Assembly: GCA_022641735.1 (NCBI GenBank)
Contig: JALCDQ010000003.1
Location: 210,538 to 274,537, forward strand
Length of the DNA: 64,000 nucleotides
Source of the DNA: Prevotella sp.
GTDB lineage: Bacteria > Bacteroidota > Bacteroidia > Bacteroidales > Bacteroidaceae
Reading direction: 5' to 3'
Every line of letters begins with the position of its first letter. The first letter of the stretch is position 1. Positions 44,118 through 54,226 of the stretch are shown in pieces. The position numbers and the translations under genes were made by a program. The notes under the pieces were generated by a model. The model did not search any database, was not told the origin of the DNA, and saw nothing but the letters and a program-made list of their open reading frames with translations.

Positions 44118-44199
44118 CAAAAACAAACTACTTAAAAACTAATCTACTAAAACAAATCAAAAAATATCCTTCTCGGATCACTCCGACTTAATATCGGTG
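44118..44199 (-). ncRNA. Candidate small RNA or attenuating leader
   Basis: Transcription from the promoter at 44200-44230 to the terminator at 44083 would make an RNA of about 110 nt. It has TCGGA-GTGA-TCCGA near its 5' end, and the same ATCCGA can instead pair with TCGGAT in the terminator 5' arm. These mutually exclusive pairings are what an attenuator needs. A GTG-initiated 17-codon ORF (MIREGYFLICFSRLVFK if read with GTG as Met) lies between. Without an ATG the leader-peptide reading is weak; a small RNA is the alternative. Confidence 0.5.
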
Positions 44200-44230
44200 C
44201 AAAGATAACTATTTTCTCATTATATTCAAA
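44200..44230 (-). promoter_or_regulatory. Consensus promoter in the gap after groL
   Basis: On the minus strand TTTG at 44227-44230 and TATCTTTG at 44200-44207 are exactly 19 bp apart. It lies just past the groL terminator and drives only the short unit ending at 44083, or by read-through the operon of the small membrane protein. Confidence 0.75.
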
Positions 44231-44270
44231 GTTTTTTCACGAAAAAATATATTTTTCTTGCAAAATATAC

Positions 44271-44304
44271 AAAAATGGGGACAGATTGAAAAACCTATCC
44301 CCAT
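44271..44304 (-). terminator. Terminator of groESL
   Basis: ATGGGGA (44275-44281) and TCCCCAT (44298-44304) pair around a 16-nt loop, followed by TTTTTG on the minus strand. It begins 21 bp after the groL stop. Confidence 0.75.
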
Positions 44305-44325
44305 ATATCTGTAATTTATCGATTA

Positions 44326-45951
<1,626 letters not shown>

Positions 45952-45990
45952 TTATGTTTATGAATTTGTGAATTAATGAGTTTGATAATA

Positions 45991-46263
45991 TTAATCTGTC
46001 ACCACTGCAAGCACATCGCTCTGGCGCATCATCAGATATTTCTCGCCTTCGTTTTCAATCTCAGTACCTGCATATTTGCCATAAAGGACAGTATCGCCCT
46101 CTTTCAGGACCATCTGCTCGTCTTTAGTGCCGTTGCCGACAGCAACGATTTTGCCACGCTGTGGTTTCTCTTTGGCTGTGTCAGGAATAATGATTCCTCC
46201 TACTTTTTCTTCAGCTGGTGCAGGAAGTACCAGCACTCTGTCTGCTAATGGTTTAATTTTCAT
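45991..46263 (-). CDS. groS: Co-chaperonin GroES (10 kDa)
   Basis: The 90-residue protein begins [34 protein letters not shown], with the mobile loop, and later has [11 protein letters not shown]. It caps the GroEL chamber. It is the first gene of the heat-shock operon; its upstream region lacks a CIRCE element and has other repeated motifs instead. Confidence 0.98.
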   Translation of the reverse strand: MKIKPLADRVLVLPAPAEEKVGGIIIPDTAKEKPQRGKIVAVGNGTKDEQMVLKEGDTVLYGKYAGTEIENEGEKYLMMRQSDVLAVVTD

Positions 46264-46311
46264 AATTCTTATATTTTTAGTTTATCTTATTAAAATTACT
46301 ACTCTTTCCAC

Positions 46312-46376
46312 TGCGAAAAGTGTGCCAAAAGCATTATATGACAATTCTGTCAGTCTGATATATGTCAAAAATGTCA
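46312..46376 (-). promoter_or_regulatory. groESL control region: TGACA repeats and sigma54-like element
   Basis: On the minus strand TGGCACACTTTTCGCA (46312-46327) differs by one base from the sigma54 pattern TGGCAC-N5-TTGCA. Upstream lies TGACAGAATTGTCA (46339-46352), an inverted repeat, and then TGACATTTTTGACA (46363-46376), a direct repeat. No TTTG/TAnnTTTG promoter was seen in the 170 bp before groS. The layout suggests activator-dependent control, unlike the other genes here. Confidence 0.5.
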
Positions 46377-46473
46377 GTTAAATATTTATTTTTTTGTCGC
46401 ATGTCATCTTTTTTGTAAGATTAAAGTAATACCTTTGCACTTGATAAAGACATCGCAAACATTTAATAACATT

Positions 46474-47763
46474 ATGGACGAAACAGCTATCCATCAAGAT
46501 TTAAAGAAGAAGGCTATCTTCCTCGCTGAATATGCAGCTACGCTCGAAGCCGTGGGTGTGCAGTCTTCACGCATCCAATATAACACTATCAGAATCGCAA
46601 AGTCATGGGGATTATGGTGCAATCTGCTCATTCTTCCTCAAACGGTTGACGTCACCTTGCATGATGAGGGTCGTGAGCATTCTTATACTTATGTAAAGAA
46701 AACACCCGCTATGGGGCTGAACTTCAAGATAAACATGAAGCTCTCGCATCTTTCTTGGCGGGCTTTTGATGAGCATCTCTCTTTGGATGACCTATGGAAA
46801 AGATTCAATGAAATTGTCAATGAGCCTCGTGAAAGCCCATGGACTGTCCTCATCTTAGTGAGTTTTGCCAACGCTTGCTTCTGTCGTCTCTTTGATGGAA
46901 ACTACACATCCATGGCCATCGTATGGATAGCCACCTTCATTGGATTCTTCTTGAAACAACAGTTGCTCAAGCATAAATGGAATGACCTTGCCGTATTCAT
47001 CCTCTGTTCTTTTGTCTCGACGATGATTGGAGCTACTGATTATCTTTACTTTCATGGGGGCACCGAGGATATGTCGCTGGGTACTTCCATGCTTTATCTG
47101 GTGCCGGGTGTACCTATTATAAATGGTGTGATGGACATTATCGACAAGCATGTGCTCAGCGGCATCGCGCGTTTGACAAATGCCTGCATGCTCGTTGTAT
47201 GCATTGCTTTAGGTCTGACGCTGACAATCGTAATTTGCGGAGTGAGTCCTCTCAACTTCACTAAGATTATCCGCCCTGACATTATGACAGCATCTATTGC
47301 CGACGGACTCTTTGCTGCCGTGGCTGGAACTGGCTTCGCCATCATTTCCAACCCACCGCGCAAGGCTCTGTTTATCACGGCTTGTCTTGCTTGTGTCGGT
47401 CATTCCGTGAGATATTTCCTGATGCATGACCCTTCCTTGATGCTCGACCAAGTGACGGCTTCTACCTTTGCAGGACTTGTCATAGGGCTCTTAGCCGTTC
47501 CGGCAGCCATGACCATCCACTACCCTGCTGAAGGTTTTGCCTTTCCGGCCTTGTTGCCGATGGTGCCGGGAATGTTTGCCTATAAGGCCATACGCGACCT
47601 TATCAACATCGTGCAACTGCCCAATGATTTCACGATGGAATATATCACTCGCTTTTTCCACAACTCCACGCTGACAATATTAGTAATGTTTGGTATGGTG
47701 GCAGGGTGCGTGATACCTATCTTCATCTTCCATAGGCAGTCTTACGAAGTAACAAGAAAATAA
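46474..47763 (+). CDS. ThrE-like threonine/serine exporter family membrane protein
   Basis: The 429-residue protein starts at MDETAIHQDLKKKAIFLAEYAATLEAVGVQSSRIQ (46474). Its N-terminal half matches DUF1212 and its C-terminal half the DUF3815 region, joined as in ThrE exporters, with about ten hydrophobic segments (from PWTVLILVSFANACF near 135 to the end). YLVPGVPIINGVMDI and ALLPMVPGMFAYKAI are the paired family motifs, one in each half. It probably exports small amino acids; the substrate is unproven. TACCTTTG at 46430-46437 is a good -7 box, with no -33. Confidence 0.88.
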   Translation: MDETAIHQDLKKKAIFLAEYAATLEAVGVQSSRIQYNTIRIAKSWGLWCNLLILPQTVDVTLHDEGREHSYTYVKKTPAMGLNFKINMKLSHLSWRAFDEHLSLDDLWKRFNEIVNEPRESPWTVLILVSFANACFCRLFDGNYTSMAIVWIATFIGFFLKQQLLKHKWNDLAVFILCSFVSTMIGATDYLYFHGGTEDMSLGTSMLYLVPGVPIINGVMDIIDKHVLSGIARLTNACMLVVCIALGLTLTIVICGVSPLNFTKIIRPDIMTASIADGLFAAVAGTGFAIISNPPRKALFITACLACVGHSVRYFLMHDPSLMLDQVTASTFAGLVIGLLAVPAAMTIHYPAEGFAFPALLPMVPGMFAYKAIRDLINIVQLPNDFTMEYITRFFHNSTLTILVMFGMVAGCVIPIFIFHRQSYEVTRK

Positions 47764-47836
47764 AAATCAGCAAGTTTTAGCGAAGATAGCCATTGATGCG
47801 ATTGTCTTTAGGGGCTATATTCTAACCTGTCAGACT

Positions 47837-47874
47837 AATTCTCGTGAAATGTTAAAAACATCTTTACGAGAATT
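47837..47874. terminator. Inverted repeat after the exporter gene
   Basis: AATTCTCGT (47837-47845) and ACGAGAATT (47866-47874) form a perfect 9-bp stem with a 20-nt AT-rich loop, 73 bp after the stop. There is no T tract, so a terminator role is uncertain. The rest of this gap (47764-48267) holds the palindrome array D and a terminator for the convergent esterase. Confidence 0.4.
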
Positions 47875-48027
47875 GAATATTTATCAGCATGCAGACAAGT
47901 GACTGCAAATAAGTGAATTCTAGGCTATTTTCATAAATGGTTGATAATCATAGATTTCCTTAGAAACTACGGACAATTTCAGTTCAAAAGCCCTTTAAGA
48001 TTTGGGGAAAAGACCGATTATAGAGTC

Positions 48028-48112
48028 CTAAAAGACGGCTTTTTGCCGCGTAAAAGACCATTAACAGCAAGGTAAAAGACCATTGATTACGAGGTAAAAG
48101 GTAGTCTTTTAC
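48028..48112. repeat. 22-bp-period palindrome array, locus D (4 units)
   Basis: Units start at 48028, 48050, 48072 and 48094 with spacers CGC, AAG and GAG. The last, GTAAAAGGTAGTCTTTTAC, is nearly symmetric. It lies between convergent genes. Confidence 0.85.
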
Positions 48113-48223
48113 TTTCCAAAGGCTCATTCTAGTGATTTCAAAAAGATATTTCAGTGCAAACAAGAAGTATCTGCGCGATTTTCAACTCCATTTTGAAAGG
48201 CTGATTTTAACTTAAAATCTTTA

Positions 48224-48263
48224 ATAAAAACAACGAAGGCAGCCCTATTGGAGGACTGCCTTC
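48224..48263 (-). terminator. Terminator of the two-domain esterase gene
   Basis: GAAGGCAG (48235-48242) and CTGCCTTC (48256-48263) pair perfectly, followed on the minus strand by GTTGTTTTTATT. It starts 4 bp after the stop codon. Confidence 0.75.
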
Positions 48264-48267
48264 TGAG

Positions 48268-49677
48268 TTATTGGGTGATGGCCGTAGCCACGTCTTTTGC
48301 CATTACGCCGGCCCCTTTCACATTCGGATGGATTCCGTCATTGCTCAGAAGTTCCTCTCGATTCATATCATCGCGCATATCGATGATTTTGAGTTTGTTC
48401 TTCTTGGCCACCTTATATATGATAGGTATAATCTCCTTTTCGATGACTTCATTATTGATTGAGCCCTCGTTTTTGACCTCACAATTGGCCACGATAGGCA
48501 ATGCAAGATAGATTTTCGGCTTCGAAGGAAGCAACTTCAGCGTGTCTATCATCGACTGCATATCCTGCTTAAACTCAGCTCCATATTGCCAATTCACGGC
48601 CTTAGAGTCATTAGTGCCCAATTTGATGACGACGATGTTCGGATTGAAAGCCTGTGCATCTCTCCATGCAAGTCTGTTCATATAGGGGAAATTACCCTTC
48701 TTCAGCATCGTACACCCACTCACTCCGAAGTTCTTTACATTATATCCTGCCCCCAAAATCTGCTGTAATTGGGCAGGATAACCTTTCAAATCCTTCATGT
48801 CGATGCGTGCTCCATCGGTGATACTGTTGCCTATGCAGGCCACTCTCACTGCATCACTCTTAGGGCTGGGAAGTTCTTCGAGCCACTTGGTCAAGTCTCC
48901 CAACATCTGGTCATGATACTTGAAGTCGGAACGATAGCCAAAGCCATGATTACCAGTAGGATAGATATACATGGCACAATCATTGCCACAGTTGCGCATG
49001 GCAGAATAATATGCGACGCCATTCGTTACCGGGGGCACTGCCACATCATCATTGGTCATCAGGATAATAGCTGGAGGCGTGAGATGAGAAACAACCTGTT
49101 TATCATTGGAATATTCCTGTATCAAATCCTTATCATACATCTTGTCCTTGCCGAAAAGATTGCGGGTAGAACCTGCATGACCCTTTTTGGGGTCCATAGA
49201 GATGACTGGATAAAAGAGTATTGAAAAATTAGGACGATGCGCATAATCGGCATGCGTGGAAATAGTGGAAGCCAAATGCCCTCCTGCCGATGAGCCCATG
49301 ATGCCTATATCATAAGGATTCAGATGCCAAACAGCAGCACTGTCCCTCAATATCTTGATTGAATTCTCCGCATCAGAGAAAGGTAAAGAGCGGTCACCAT
49401 GAGGCAATCGATACTTCAAAACGAAGCATGCAATTCCCTGACTATTAAAGAATTCCGACCAATTTGTGCCCTCATAATCCATACACAACATTCCATAGCC
49501 TCCGCCAGGGCAAATCACGACAGCCTTCCCGGTAGCCTTATCGGCGGCAGGAAGAAAACTGATGAGCGTGGAAGCACCATCAGGAGTGACATTCACAATG
49601 AATTTCCGGGCGGTAGATTGCGCCATGGATGTCAATGTGATGAGTGTCAAAGCGATTGACAAAAAAATCTTTTTCAT
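48268..49677 (-). CDS. Secreted two-domain esterase: alpha/beta hydrolase plus SGNH/GDSL
   Basis: The 469-residue protein has a signal peptide (MKKIFLSIALTLITLTSMAQ). Residues about 30-270 form an alpha/beta hydrolase of the BD-FAE/acetyl-esterase kind: CPGGGYGMLCMDYEG, the nucleophile elbow MGSSAGGH, and a His in GNHGFGYR. Residues about 277-469 form an SGNH hydrolase with ACIGNSITDGARID, GVSGCT, IKLGTND and DGIHPN, covering blocks I, II, III and V. Both active sites look complete. I infer that it removes acetyl or feruloyl groups from plant polysaccharides; the substrate is not determined by sequence. Confidence 0.9.
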   Translation of the reverse strand: MKKIFLSIALTLITLTSMAQSTARKFIVNVTPDGASTLISFLPAADKATGKAVVICPGGGYGMLCMDYEGTNWSEFFNSQGIACFVLKYRLPHGDRSLPFSDAENSIKILRDSAAVWHLNPYDIGIMGSSAGGHLASTISTHADYAHRPNFSILFYPVISMDPKKGHAGSTRNLFGKDKMYDKDLIQEYSNDKQVVSHLTPPAIILMTNDDVAVPPVTNGVAYYSAMRNCGNDCAMYIYPTGNHGFGYRSDFKYHDQMLGDLTKWLEELPSPKSDAVRVACIGNSITDGARIDMKDLKGYPAQLQQILGAGYNVKNFGVSGCTMLKKGNFPYMNRLAWRDAQAFNPNIVVIKLGTNDSKAVNWQYGAEFKQDMQSMIDTLKLLPSKPKIYLALPIVANCEVKNEGSINNEVIEKEIIPIIYKVAKKNKLKIIDMRDDMNREELLSNDGIHPNVKGAGVMAKDVATAITQ

Positions 49678-49731
49678 ATCAGTATTATATTATTAGTATT
49701 AGTCATTATTTGTTTCTATGGTCACAATTGG

Positions 49732-50463
49732 TTATTGTTTTTTAGTCAAAACCAGTCTTCTCCATAAGCAAGGGGGCAATAAACGCCAGAAAAACACCAT
49801 GATACGGTACTTCCAATCTATCACTCTCACGTGCTTATTGGCATAAATAGCCTTCACAATAGCCTTTGCGGTCTTCACCTTATCCATCTCCATAGGATAA
49901 CGAGAACCTTTGAGGAGCGGAGTATCAACAAATCCAGGACGAATGTCCGTAAATCTGATATTCAATCTGCGATTGTTAGCCAATTGCTCTAGGGCTTGTA
50001 TATAGGTGTTTTGAAATGCTTTTGAGGCACTGTAGGAAGGAGCTGGGCCTAATCCTTTCACCCCTGCAATCGAAGAAATTACGGCAATATGACCTCCTTG
50101 ATTATCAGCCATATAGCGGAATATGGTATCTATCATCCTCGTAAACCCTTGCACATTGGTTTGCACGGTATTGCTCTCTATGGTGGGTTCAAGCGTTTCA
50201 TTCTGCTTTCCTATACCTGAAGCATGGAAATAAAGCTCAACGCCACCCATTCTGTCAATCAAATTCAGCAGCTTCTGAGGCGCCTCCTCCGCATTGACAT
50301 CACAGGTTTCCACCTCCACCAAGGCAGGATATTCCGCCTTCAACTCCAGCAATGGCTCTGCTCTGCGTGCCATAATGCCGACTTGCCACTCATCCCGAAG
50401 AAGCAATTTTGCCACTTCTCTCCCCATTCCTGAGGATGCACCAACTACAATTGCTCGTTTCAT
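49732..50463 (-). CDS. Short-chain dehydrogenase/reductase
   Basis: The 243-residue classical SDR has GASSGMG near residue 8 for NAD(P) binding, an HASGIG where NAG is usual, the catalytic Ser in AVISSIAG, and Tyr/Lys in YSASK (near residue 155). A C-terminal hydrophobic and basic patch (YRIMVFFWRLLPPCLWRRLV) may contact the membrane. The substrate is unknown. TATTTTTG at 50469-50476 (minus) is its -7 box, just upstream of the ATG. Confidence 0.9.
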   Translation of the reverse strand: MKRAIVVGASSGMGREVAKLLLRDEWQVGIMARRAEPLLELKAEYPALVEVETCDVNAEEAPQKLLNLIDRMGGVELYFHASGIGKQNETLEPTIESNTVQTNVQGFTRMIDTIFRYMADNQGGHIAVISSIAGVKGLGPAPSYSASKAFQNTYIQALEQLANNRRLNIRFTDIRPGFVDTPLLKGSRYPMEMDKVKTAKAIVKAIYANKHVRVIDWKYRIMVFFWRLLPPCLWRRLVLTKKQ

Positions 50464-50516
50464 ATCTACAAAAATATGAAAAAATAATCACATTAGAAAT
50501 AAAATCAGAAGGAATA

Positions 50517-50548
50517 TTTGTTTTTTTAAGTGATTTATCTTATTTTTG
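50517..50548 (+). promoter_or_regulatory. Promoter of the sppA-lpxK-punA-thiL run
   Basis: TTTG at 50517-50520 and TATTTTTG at 50541-50548 are 20 bp apart, 26 bp before sppA. Confidence 0.75.
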
Positions 50549-50574
50549 CATCTGAAACTAATTATTAATTTAAG

Positions 50575-52344
50575 ATGAAAGAATTTGTAAAATATGTATT
50601 GGCCACAATCGTCGGGTTGTTCCTCTTCGGCATCATCATGATTGCCGTAGGTGCAATGAGTATCGTTGGAATGATTTCTTCCGGTCAGGCTACTAAGAAT
50701 GTCAAGGAAAATTCAGTGTTAGTTCTCAACCTTGAGGGAACAATGGACGAGCGGTCTGGTGACAATATGATAAGCCAGTTTACCAAAGGAGCGCTCGACA
50801 GTCCGGGCCTCGAAGAGACGCTGAATGCCGTGAAGAAAGCCAAAGACAATGATGACATAAAAGGTATTTATATAGAAGCCGGAGCATTTAGCACGGATTA
50901 TGCCTCCGCACAAGAGCTTCGCAATGCACTTGATGACTTCAAGAAAAGCGGCAAATGGATTATTGCTTATGCAGATGCTTACACGCAGGGAACTTACTAT
51001 CTCTCGTCAGTAGCCAGCAAAGTGTATTTGAATCCGAGCGGCATGGTCGATTGGCACGGCCTTGGAGCTGAACCTATGTTCGTCAAAGACTTGCTGGCTA
51101 AGTTCGGCATCAAGATGCAAGTGGTGAAAGTGGGTAAGTATAAGAGTGCCACTGAGATGTTCACCGAAGACAAGATGAGTGATGCCAGCCGTTTGCAAAC
51201 GCAGGTATATATCAATGGATTATGGGCTAATATGTGCAAAGGAGTCTCTGACAGCCGCAAGATTTCAGTGGCTTTGCTCAATCAATATGCCGATAGCCTC
51301 ATGACCTTCAACGACCCTAAGGTGCTCGTAAAGAAACATATCGTCGATGGTCTTCTCTATACTGACCAAGTGAAGAAAGAGGTGAAGAAGCTCTTGAAAC
51401 TTGATGACGACGAGACTATCAACCAAGTGAGCGTGGAAGACATGCAGAATGTGAAAGATAAACAAGATGGCGATGAAATCGCTGTATATTATGCTTATGG
51501 CAACATTGTCGACTCACCACTTGAAGGAGGAATCTTTGGTTCAGAGCACATGATTGTTGGCAAGGATGTCTGCAAGGATTTGGAGAAGCTGATGAATGAT
51601 GATGATGTGAAAGCAGTGGTTGTCCGCATCAATTCCGGTGGCGGTAGTGCGTATGCATCAGAGCAGATATGGCATCAGATAGCAATGCTCAAGACCAAGA
51701 AACCAGTGGTTGTATCCATGGGAGGAATGGCTGCTTCGGGTGGCTACTACATGAGTTGCAACGCTAATTGGATAGTAGCAGAACCGACAACACTCACGGG
51801 CAGCATTGGCATCTTCGGCATGATACCTGACCGCAGTCAGTTGCTCACTCAAAAGCTATGCATCAAATTCGATGAGGTAAAGACCAACAAGAATTCCACA
51901 TTCGGCACTCCTGCCCGTCCGATGAATGCTGAAGAGATAGCATATCTTACACAATATATCGACCGTGGTTATAGTCTTTTCCGCCAGCGTGTGGCTGATG
52001 GTCGCAAATTGACAGTTGCACAGGTACAGGAAATCGCTCAAGGACACGTATTCTTAGGGCAAGATGCTCTTAAGATAAAGCTCGTTGATGAACTGGGAGG
52101 TATCGATAAAGCTATCGCAAAAGCAGGAAAACTGGCGAAACTGACGACCTATTACACCGAGAATTATCCGGAACTGACAAGCATGTTTGATCAGTTGATG
52201 ACCGTAACACAAGGCGGCAACTATCTCGATGACCAAATGCGTATTGCCTTGGGAGATTATTATGAGCCCTTTATGCTCCTTAAGAGCATGAATCAGCAAA
52301 GCGCTATCCAGGCCAGAATACCGGTGTATTTCAACATCAAATAA
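50575..52344 (+). CDS. sppA: Signal peptide peptidase SppA (67K type)
   Basis: The 589-residue membrane-anchored Ser-Lys protease has one N-terminal helix (about residues 5-35) and two ClpP-like domains, as in E. coli SppA. The general-base Lys is in VGKYKSATEMF (near 187) and the nucleophile Ser in GGMAASGGYYMS (near 388). It degrades cleaved signal peptides in the cytoplasmic membrane. It heads an operon with lpxK only 3 bp downstream. Confidence 0.97.
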   Translation: MKEFVKYVLATIVGLFLFGIIMIAVGAMSIVGMISSGQATKNVKENSVLVLNLEGTMDERSGDNMISQFTKGALDSPGLEETLNAVKKAKDNDDIKGIYIEAGAFSTDYASAQELRNALDDFKKSGKWIIAYADAYTQGTYYLSSVASKVYLNPSGMVDWHGLGAEPMFVKDLLAKFGIKMQVVKVGKYKSATEMFTEDKMSDASRLQTQVYINGLWANMCKGVSDSRKISVALLNQYADSLMTFNDPKVLVKKHIVDGLLYTDQVKKEVKKLLKLDDDETINQVSVEDMQNVKDKQDGDEIAVYYAYGNIVDSPLEGGIFGSEHMIVGKDVCKDLEKLMNDDDVKAVVVRINSGGGSAYASEQIWHQIAMLKTKKPVVVSMGGMAASGGYYMSCNANWIVAEPTTLTGSIGIFGMIPDRSQLLTQKLCIKFDEVKTNKNSTFGTPARPMNAEEIAYLTQYIDRGYSLFRQRVADGRKLTVAQVQEIAQGHVFLGQDALKIKLVDELGGIDKAIAKAGKLAKLTTYYTENYPELTSMFDQLMTVTQGGNYLDDQMRIALGDYYEPFMLLKSMNQQSAIQARIPVYFNIK

Positions 52345-52347
52345 GGT

Positions 52348-53526
52348 ATGCGCACAGAGGGTGATTACATACATGTCAACGAATGGCTAATTCCGCTCAG
52401 TTGGCTTTATGGCTTTGCTGTAAGGTTGAGGAACTGGCTCTTTGATATAGGGATATTAAAGTCTAAATCTTTTGATATCCCTGTCATCTCCCTTGGCAAT
52501 ATCACAGTGGGTGGAGCAGGGAAAACTCCTCATGTGGAATACCTCATCCGATTGCTTCAAGACAAAGAGAAAGTCGCTGTTTTGTCGCGTGGCTACAAGC
52601 GAAAGACCAAAGGTTATCAGCTTGCCGATAAGGATTCCACCATGCGGGAGATAGGTGATGAGCCTTATCAGATGAAGCAGAAGTTTTCTCATATCTATGT
52701 TGCTGTAGATGCGAAACGTACTAGAGGAATTGAAAATCTCACTTCCGACGAGGCAACAAAGGATGTGGATGTCATTCTTCTGGATGATGCTTTCCAACAC
52801 AGATACGTAAAACCGGGAATAAATATTCTGTTAGTGGATTATCACCGACTGATTATTTACGACAAACTTCTGCCTGCAGGACGACTTAGGGAGCCATTAT
52901 GTGGCAAGAATAGAGCCGATATGGTGATTATCACGAAATGCCCTAAAGACTTGAAGCCGATGGAATTCAGAGTACTGGATAAAGCCATGAATCTGTATCC
53001 CTATCAAAGTCTGTTCTTCACAACACTCGACTATGACAATCTCAAAAGCATATTCAGTGAGAAAACACTGTCATTGGATGCTATCCAACCTGCCAATGTG
53101 CTCTTGCTCACGGGCATCGCTTCACCTCGTCAGATGATAGAAGACCTCACTCCTCTTTGTAAGAGTATCGAGCCTATCACCTTTATGGATCATCATCAAT
53201 TCACCCAAAAAGATATTGACAAAATCAACAATGCATTTGCCTCACTGCCTTCTCCAAAGCTCATCATTACCACAGAGAAAGATGCAGCACGCCTTGAAGG
53301 ACAAGAAGGCTTTGCAGAAGAAGTAATCAATAACATTTATGCTCTCCCTATTCATATCCGCTTTATGCAGGAAGATGAAGGAGAAGCCTTTAACAATAAA
53401 ATTATTAGTTATGTACGAAAAAATTCAAGAAACAGCATCCTGGCTAAAGCAAAGGATGACAACAAGCCCCAAAACAGCCATCATACTGGGAACGGGACTG
53501 GGACAATTAGCTTCAGAGATAACTGA
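52348..53526 (+). CDS. lpxK: Tetraacyldisaccharide 4'-kinase
   Basis: The 392-residue protein has a membrane-proximal N-terminus (VNEWLIPLSWLYGFAVRLRNWLFD), the P-loop GNITVGGAGKTPHVEYL (near residue 55), SRGYKRKTKGY, LLDDAFQHR and PAGRLREP. LpxK phosphorylates the lipid A precursor, so the outer membrane carries lipid A. The last 38 codons overlap punA in another frame, a stretch rich in Asn, Lys and Gly with no obvious LpxK function. Confidence 0.96.
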   Translation: MRTEGDYIHVNEWLIPLSWLYGFAVRLRNWLFDIGILKSKSFDIPVISLGNITVGGAGKTPHVEYLIRLLQDKEKVAVLSRGYKRKTKGYQLADKDSTMREIGDEPYQMKQKFSHIYVAVDAKRTRGIENLTSDEATKDVDVILLDDAFQHRYVKPGINILLVDYHRLIIYDKLLPAGRLREPLCGKNRADMVIITKCPKDLKPMEFRVLDKAMNLYPYQSLFFTTLDYDNLKSIFSEKTLSLDAIQPANVLLLTGIASPRQMIEDLTPLCKSIEPITFMDHHQFTQKDIDKINNAFASLPSPKLIITTEKDAARLEGQEGFAEEVINNIYALPIHIRFMQEDEGEAFNNKIISYVRKNSRNSILAKAKDDNKPQNSHHTGNGTGTISFRDN

Positions 53527-54220
53527 CTCCTATGAGTTTTCATATAGCGGAATACCCAACTTCCCTATCTCAACAGTAGAGGGTCATGCAGGGAAATTAA
53601 TCTTCGGAAAACTCGGAGGCAAGGATATTATGGCCATGGAAGGCCGTTTTCATTTCTACGAAGGCTACTCCATGAAAGAGGTGACGTTTCCAGTAAGAGT
53701 GATGTATGAGCTCGGCATCAAGACGCTTTTTGTCTCCAATGCTTCAGGAGGAATGAATCCTGATTTCAAAATCGGCGATCTCATGGTCATTGATGACCAC
53801 ATCAACCTCTTCCCGGAACATCCATTGCGTGGCAAGAATTTCCCTACCGGTCCTCGCTTTCCTGATATGCACGAGGCTTACGACAAGTCTTTGCGTAACC
53901 TTGCAGACGAGATAGCCAAAGAGAAAGGCATTCGCATCGTACATGGGACTTATGTTGGCGTACAGGGTCCAACCTTTGAGACCCCTAAGGAGTACCGCAT
54001 GTATCATCTGTTAGGAGGTGATGCTGTTGGCATGAGCACCGTTCCTGAGGTGATTGTAGCTCATCATTGTGGCATCAAAGTGTTTGGCGTGAGCGTTATC
54101 ACAGACCTTGGTGGCTTCGATGTTCCTGTAGAAGTGAGCCACGAAGAAGTGCAGGAAGCTGCTAATGCGGCTCAGCCTAAGATGACAGAGATTATGCGTG
54201 AAATGATTAAAAGATCGTAA
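53411..54220 (+). CDS. punA: Purine-nucleoside phosphorylase, trimeric type
   Basis: The 269-residue protein starts at MYEKIQETASWLKQRM (53411). IILGTGLGQLA is the phosphate loop; FVSNASGGMNPDFKIGDLMVI, GVQGPTFETPKEYRM, VGMSTVPEVIVA and SVITD are the PNP (PunA/Xdj-type) signatures. It cleaves inosine and guanosine with phosphate in purine salvage. It lies inside the lpxK end by 116 bp and 6 bp before thiL. Confidence 0.95.
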   Translation: MYEKIQETASWLKQRMTTSPKTAIILGTGLGQLASEITDSYEFSYSGIPNFPISTVEGHAGKLIFGKLGGKDIMAMEGRFHFYEGYSMKEVTFPVRVMYELGIKTLFVSNASGGMNPDFKIGDLMVIDDHINLFPEHPLRGKNFPTGPRFPDMHEAYDKSLRNLADEIAKEKGIRIVHGTYVGVQGPTFETPKEYRMYHLLGGDAVGMSTVPEVIVAHHCGIKVFGVSVITDLGGFDVPVEVSHEEVQEAANAAQPKMTEIMREMIKRS

Positions 54221-54226
54221 CAGAAG

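Noticed and set aside
46264..46434. CIRCE operator for HrcA before groES
   Set aside because: TTAGCACTC-N9-GAGTGCTAA is not present.
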